DNA from: Nevskia ramosa DSM 11499
Lineage (GTDB): Bacteria > Pseudomonadota > Gammaproteobacteria > Nevskiales > Nevskiaceae
Assembly: GCF_000420645.1 (NCBI RefSeq)
Contig: NZ_ATVI01000006.1
Location: forward strand, 868,001 to 932,000
Reading direction: 5' to 3'
Length of the DNA stretch: 64,000 bases
Position 1 is the stretch's first letter. The number at the start of each line of letters is the position of its first letter. Below, one piece after another: positions 61,428-64,000 of the stretch. The notes beneath the pieces were generated by a model. The model was not told where the DNA came from. It searched no databases and saw nothing but the letters and a program-made list of their open reading frames with translations. The position numbers were made by a program, and so were the translations under genes.

Positions 61428-63572
61428 TCAGTAGCGCCAGCCGATGCGCGCATACACGGTGCGCGGATCGCCGGCGTAGACGAAGTTGGCGTTGCCGGTG
61501 GCCGTGAAATAACGGTTGTCGGTGGCGTTGAGCAGGAACAGCTCGGTGCTCAGGCCGCGCAGGGCCCAGCTCAGGCCGAGGTCCAACGTTCCGTAGTCCG
61601 GCAGTTCGACGGCGCTGGTGTTGGTCAGATTGCGGCTGCCGACGAAGGCGCCGGTGGCCCGCAGCGAAACGGTGCCGAACTTCGGATCGAGCCAGGCCGA
61701 GGGTGCGCGCGCCTCGACGCTGGCATTGGCCGTATGCAGCGGCGTGTCGCCGAGCCGGCGGCCATCGTCGCCGGCATCACCCTTGACCACCTTCGAGCCG
61801 AGATAGGCGTAGCCGCCGCTGATCTGGAGGAGGCGCGTGGCCTGCCAGGCGCCTTCGACCTCCACACCATCGACACGCACTTCACCGGCCTGCGTGAACA
61901 CGTTCGGGTCCACCGGGTCCTGCACCACGAAGTTGGTACGCCGGGTGCGGAAGATCGCCGCACTGGCCCGCAGGGTATCGGTCGCATAGCGGACGCCGGC
62001 TTCGACCTGGTCCGATTCCTCCGGCTGGGCGACGTCGCCGTTCGGTGTGCGCGAACCGGCGTTGGCTTCCAGATCGAAGCCGGTGTTGTAGCCGGCGTAC
62101 ACCGACCAGATGTCGTTGAAGCGCCAGGTGCTGCCGATCTGGTAGGTGGTGGCCGCCTGTGCGGTAGCGTCCGTCGCGCCGTTGAAGATGCCGGTGGCGA
62201 GGAGGCGGGTCTGGCGCACGGCACCGGTCAGGTCCCACTGATCGGTCAGTGCCAGCACGTCCTGGAAGTAGAACGCCAGGGTGTCGATGTTCTGCACCGA
62301 GTGGAATGCGAACGTGCCGGTGGGTGCCACGCTGTCGTAGGTGTAGACCGGATTCAGCACGTCGATGCTGCCGACGTTGTTCAGGTTGAACTGCGTGAAC
62401 AAGCTGCGTTCAAGGTTCTGCTCGACACCGATCAGCAGGTTGTGCGTGTAGCCGAAGGTGTCCTGCTTGCCGATCAGGTCGATCTGGAACACCGAGTAGC
62501 CATCGTTCTCCTGGCCGTTGCGGCCATTGCGATTGATGACGGTTGGCGTGTCGGCCACTGGGGCCAGCACGCGGATCTGCTGCAGATCGGTGTTGAAGCC
62601 GGAGTACTGGGCGCGCGGCGTCAGCGTCCAGTTGTCCGACAGCTTGACGTCGACCCAGGCCTGCACCAGCGGCGCGTAGGCGTTGAGCGTGGTGAACTTC
62701 GGCTCGCCCAGAAACAGGCCGCGACGCAGTTCGGTGACGCCATTGCTGACCAGGGTGCCGGTGACCGGCAGGCCGGGGTTGTTCGCCGTGTTGCGCTGAT
62801 GCCACTCGGAGTTCAGATGCGCGGTTACCGCATCGAGCGGCTGCCAGGACAGGCTCAGGGCGACATTTTCGCGATCGAGCTTCTGGAAATCGGTATAGGT
62901 GTCGCTGCGCTCGATCTCGCCGGTGACTCTCGCGTACAACCGATGCTCGCGGCTGATCGGACCGGTGACGTCGACGGCCAAGGTCTTCTGATCGAAGCTG
63001 CCGAAACTGGCGTCGGCCGATGCGCCGAAGTTTTCCTGCGGCGCCTTGGTGACGATGTTCAGCAGGCCACCGACTGCAGACTGGCCGTAGAGCACGCCGC
63101 CCGGTCCCTTGAGCACTTCGATGCGCTCGATGTTGGAGAGCGCCGACGGATCGACATCCTCGAAATAGCGCTGGCGCAAGCCGTTGCGCTGCTGATCGGC
63201 GAGAAAGCCGCGGATCTTCAGGCTGAAGCTCTGGTAGCGCGCGGTGCGCGGATTGCCGACGTTGGCCGAAGGCACGGCACGCAACGCATCGCCGATCGAA
63301 CGCACGCCGCGCTCTTCGAGATCGCTGGCATCGAGCACTTGCACGCTCTGCGGCACCCGCTCCAGCGCAAGACCGCTCTTGTTGCCGACTTTGACCGTCG
63401 GCGGCTTCAGGCTGCGCACGCCGCTGACTTCGACGCTGTCGAGTTTCACCGCAGCTGCTTCGGCAGTCTGGTCGGCGATTTCTGGTGCGGCTTCTTCAGC
63501 CGCGTTGACAGCGGTGCTCAACGCCAGCAGCAGCGACAACGCCGCGGGGGTGAAGGACGAAAAACGGGTCAT
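61428..63572 (-). CDS. TonB-dependent outer-membrane receptor
   Basis: A 714-residue receptor with signal peptide (to about 'AVNAA', residue 25), a TonB-box-like region ('LDSVEVSG'), a plug ('LERVPQSVQVLDASDLEERGVRSIGDALRAVPS', 'IERIEVLKGPGGVLYGQSAVGGLLNIVTK') and a 22-strand-type barrel ending 'VYARIGWRY'. By plug sequence it is a siderophore-receptor type. The neighbours (DUF2946, PepSY, copper genes) make a copper substrate equally possible. ATG 63572 follows GGAG; the longer frame is not supported. Confidence 0.9.
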   Translation of the reverse strand: MTRFSSFTPAALSLLLALSTAVNAAEEAAPEIADQTAEAAAVKLDSVEVSGVRSLKPPTVKVGNKSGLALERVPQSVQVLDASDLEERGVRSIGDALRAVPSANVGNPRTARYQSFSLKIRGFLADQQRNGLRQRYFEDVDPSALSNIERIEVLKGPGGVLYGQSAVGGLLNIVTKAPQENFGASADASFGSFDQKTLAVDVTGPISREHRLYARVTGEIERSDTYTDFQKLDRENVALSLSWQPLDAVTAHLNSEWHQRNTANNPGLPVTGTLVSNGVTELRRGLFLGEPKFTTLNAYAPLVQAWVDVKLSDNWTLTPRAQYSGFNTDLQQIRVLAPVADTPTVINRNGRNGQENDGYSVFQIDLIGKQDTFGYTHNLLIGVEQNLERSLFTQFNLNNVGSIDVLNPVYTYDSVAPTGTFAFHSVQNIDTLAFYFQDVLALTDQWDLTGAVRQTRLLATGIFNGATDATAQAATTYQIGSTWRFNDIWSVYAGYNTGFDLEANAGSRTPNGDVAQPEESDQVEAGVRYATDTLRASAAIFRTRRTNFVVQDPVDPNVFTQAGEVRVDGVEVEGAWQATRLLQISGGYAYLGSKVVKGDAGDDGRRLGDTPLHTANASVEARAPSAWLDPKFGTVSLRATGAFVGSRNLTNTSAVELPDYGTLDLGLSWALRGLSTELFLLNATDNRYFTATGNANFVYAGDPRTVYARIGWRY

Positions 63573-63694
63573 GCGGGTCACTCCGGAAATAGTCGGGAGC
63601 GCCGAGGCGCAAAGCGCGCAGATGGACATCGGAACTCCCTTGCTCGAAACCCGCTCGCAGTACCTGAGCGGTGCCTGCGGCGGCTTGGGTCGGA

Positions 63695-64000
63695 TCAGCC
63701 TTGCAGCGGCGGGACGACTCGAGCGCGGGGTGGACCACGAGGCAGTGAAAGAAGGTTCTGGACGCTGCTTGCGCCGGTGCGAACGCGATCGCCGGTTTCT
63801 ACCTGGCGATCGAAGGCGAACGTCGCCGTGGCTGACGCACAGGGCAGCGCCGCAGCGCCGCCGGCCGCGAACGGGCAGTCGTGGTTGTGAGTCTTGTCGT
63901 CGTCGGCCGGTGCGCCGATCGGCAGCAGCGCCGATTCGCCATCGACGATGCGGCCGCCGTGGCAGATCGGCCCGGTGGGCGGCGCATCGGCATCGCCATG
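63695..64000 (-). CDS. Second DUF2946-like gene (partial, runs off the window)
   Basis: An open frame of 101 codons without an internal start runs from the window edge to the TGA at 63695-63697. It reads 'GPICHGG', 'DDDKTHNHDCPFAAGGAAALP' and ends 'LSLPRGPPRARVVPPLQG'. The DCPFA block and the RGPP tail match the 59196-59654 DUF2946 protein. Its N-terminus lies beyond position 64000. It sits 122 bases upstream of the TonB receptor and is probably co-transcribed with it. Confidence 0.65.
   Translation of the reverse strand, partial: HGDADAPPTGPICHGGRIVDGESALLPIGAPADDDKTHNHDCPFAAGGAAALPCASATATFAFDRQVETGDRVRTGASSVQNLLSLPRGPPRARVVPPLQG

Noticed and set aside
61428-63572. Firm ferric-siderophore receptor assignment
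   Set aside because: The plug fits that class, but the surrounding genes are copper-related, so the substrate is left open.
61734-63890. 718-codon plus-strand open frame
   Set aside because: Antisense to the TonB receptor; composition-driven and without recognisable motifs.
1-64000. CRISPR arrays, tRNA/rRNA genes, insertion sequences or prophage genes
   Set aside because: No regularly spaced repeats, no cloverleaf or ribosomal sequence and no transposase or phage proteins were recognised; the only recombinase is the housekeeping XerC.

Overview
The window is about 64 kb of high-G+C chromosome from a Gram-negative, LPS-bearing bacterium. Gene content (waaC, waaA, an LpxL-type acyltransferase, dapF-DUF484-xerC, DUF1631, a Pseudomonas-type alginate operon, AhpC/AhpF, a TonB receptor) fits a gammaproteobacterium. 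An environmental Nevskiales/Xanthomonadales-like lineage is my guess, not something proved here. No rRNA, tRNA, CRISPR array, insertion sequence or prophage was recognised.

Layout. 1-10.3 kb: minus-strand housekeeping and envelope genes (atypical SDR, acyltransferase, DUF1631, Atm1-type ABC exporter, M48 protease, AIM24-like protein, L,D-transpeptidase, TPR protein). 10.5-15.9 kb: LPS core genes (waaC, a GT-B transferase, an LpxL-like acyltransferase, waaA) plus an orphan ligase-associated exonuclease. 16.3-33.4 kb: a 13-gene alginate operon, algD-alg8-alg44-algK-algE-algG-algF-algX-algL-(new TPR gene)-algJ-algI1-algI2. It is visibly AT-richer than its flanks, rearranged relative to Pseudomonas, and lacks algA. 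33.8-37.2 kb: a pseudouridine synthase and ahpC/ahpF behind an OxyR-like site. 37.3-42 kb: a sulfide/persulfide module (two YeeE/YedE halves, SulP, persulfide dioxygenase, divergent SQR). 42-45.6 kb: an AraC regulator, a sterol-desaturase-like hydroxylase, and an O/P-type porin behind a Pho-box-like site. 45.7-49.3 kb: NAD-type isocitrate dehydrogenase, xerC, DUF484, dapF. 49.4-53.3 kb: a Fur-box-like site followed by a porin, an exported FMN-binding protein, a 4-TM b-cytochrome-like protein, ApbE and a GFA-family protein. 53.4-64 kb: a copper-themed region (di-heme peroxidase lipoprotein, PCuAC, COG0523 GTPase, Csp-type copper-storage protein, TlpA thioredoxin, a beta-barrel protein, two DUF2946 genes, a PepSY membrane protein and a TonB receptor).

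How they work together. AlgD makes GDP-mannuronate. Alg8 with the c-di-GMP receptor Alg44 polymerises it. AlgK and AlgE form the outer-membrane exit. AlgG epimerises, AlgL degrades stray polymer, and AlgI/J/F/X acetylate. A secreted TPR protein not found in the Pseudomonas operon, and a second, motif-degenerate AlgI, are the most novel parts. Two further candidate systems are the Fur-linked flavinylated electron-transfer set (49.5-52.9 kb) and the copper acquisition/storage region at the right end.
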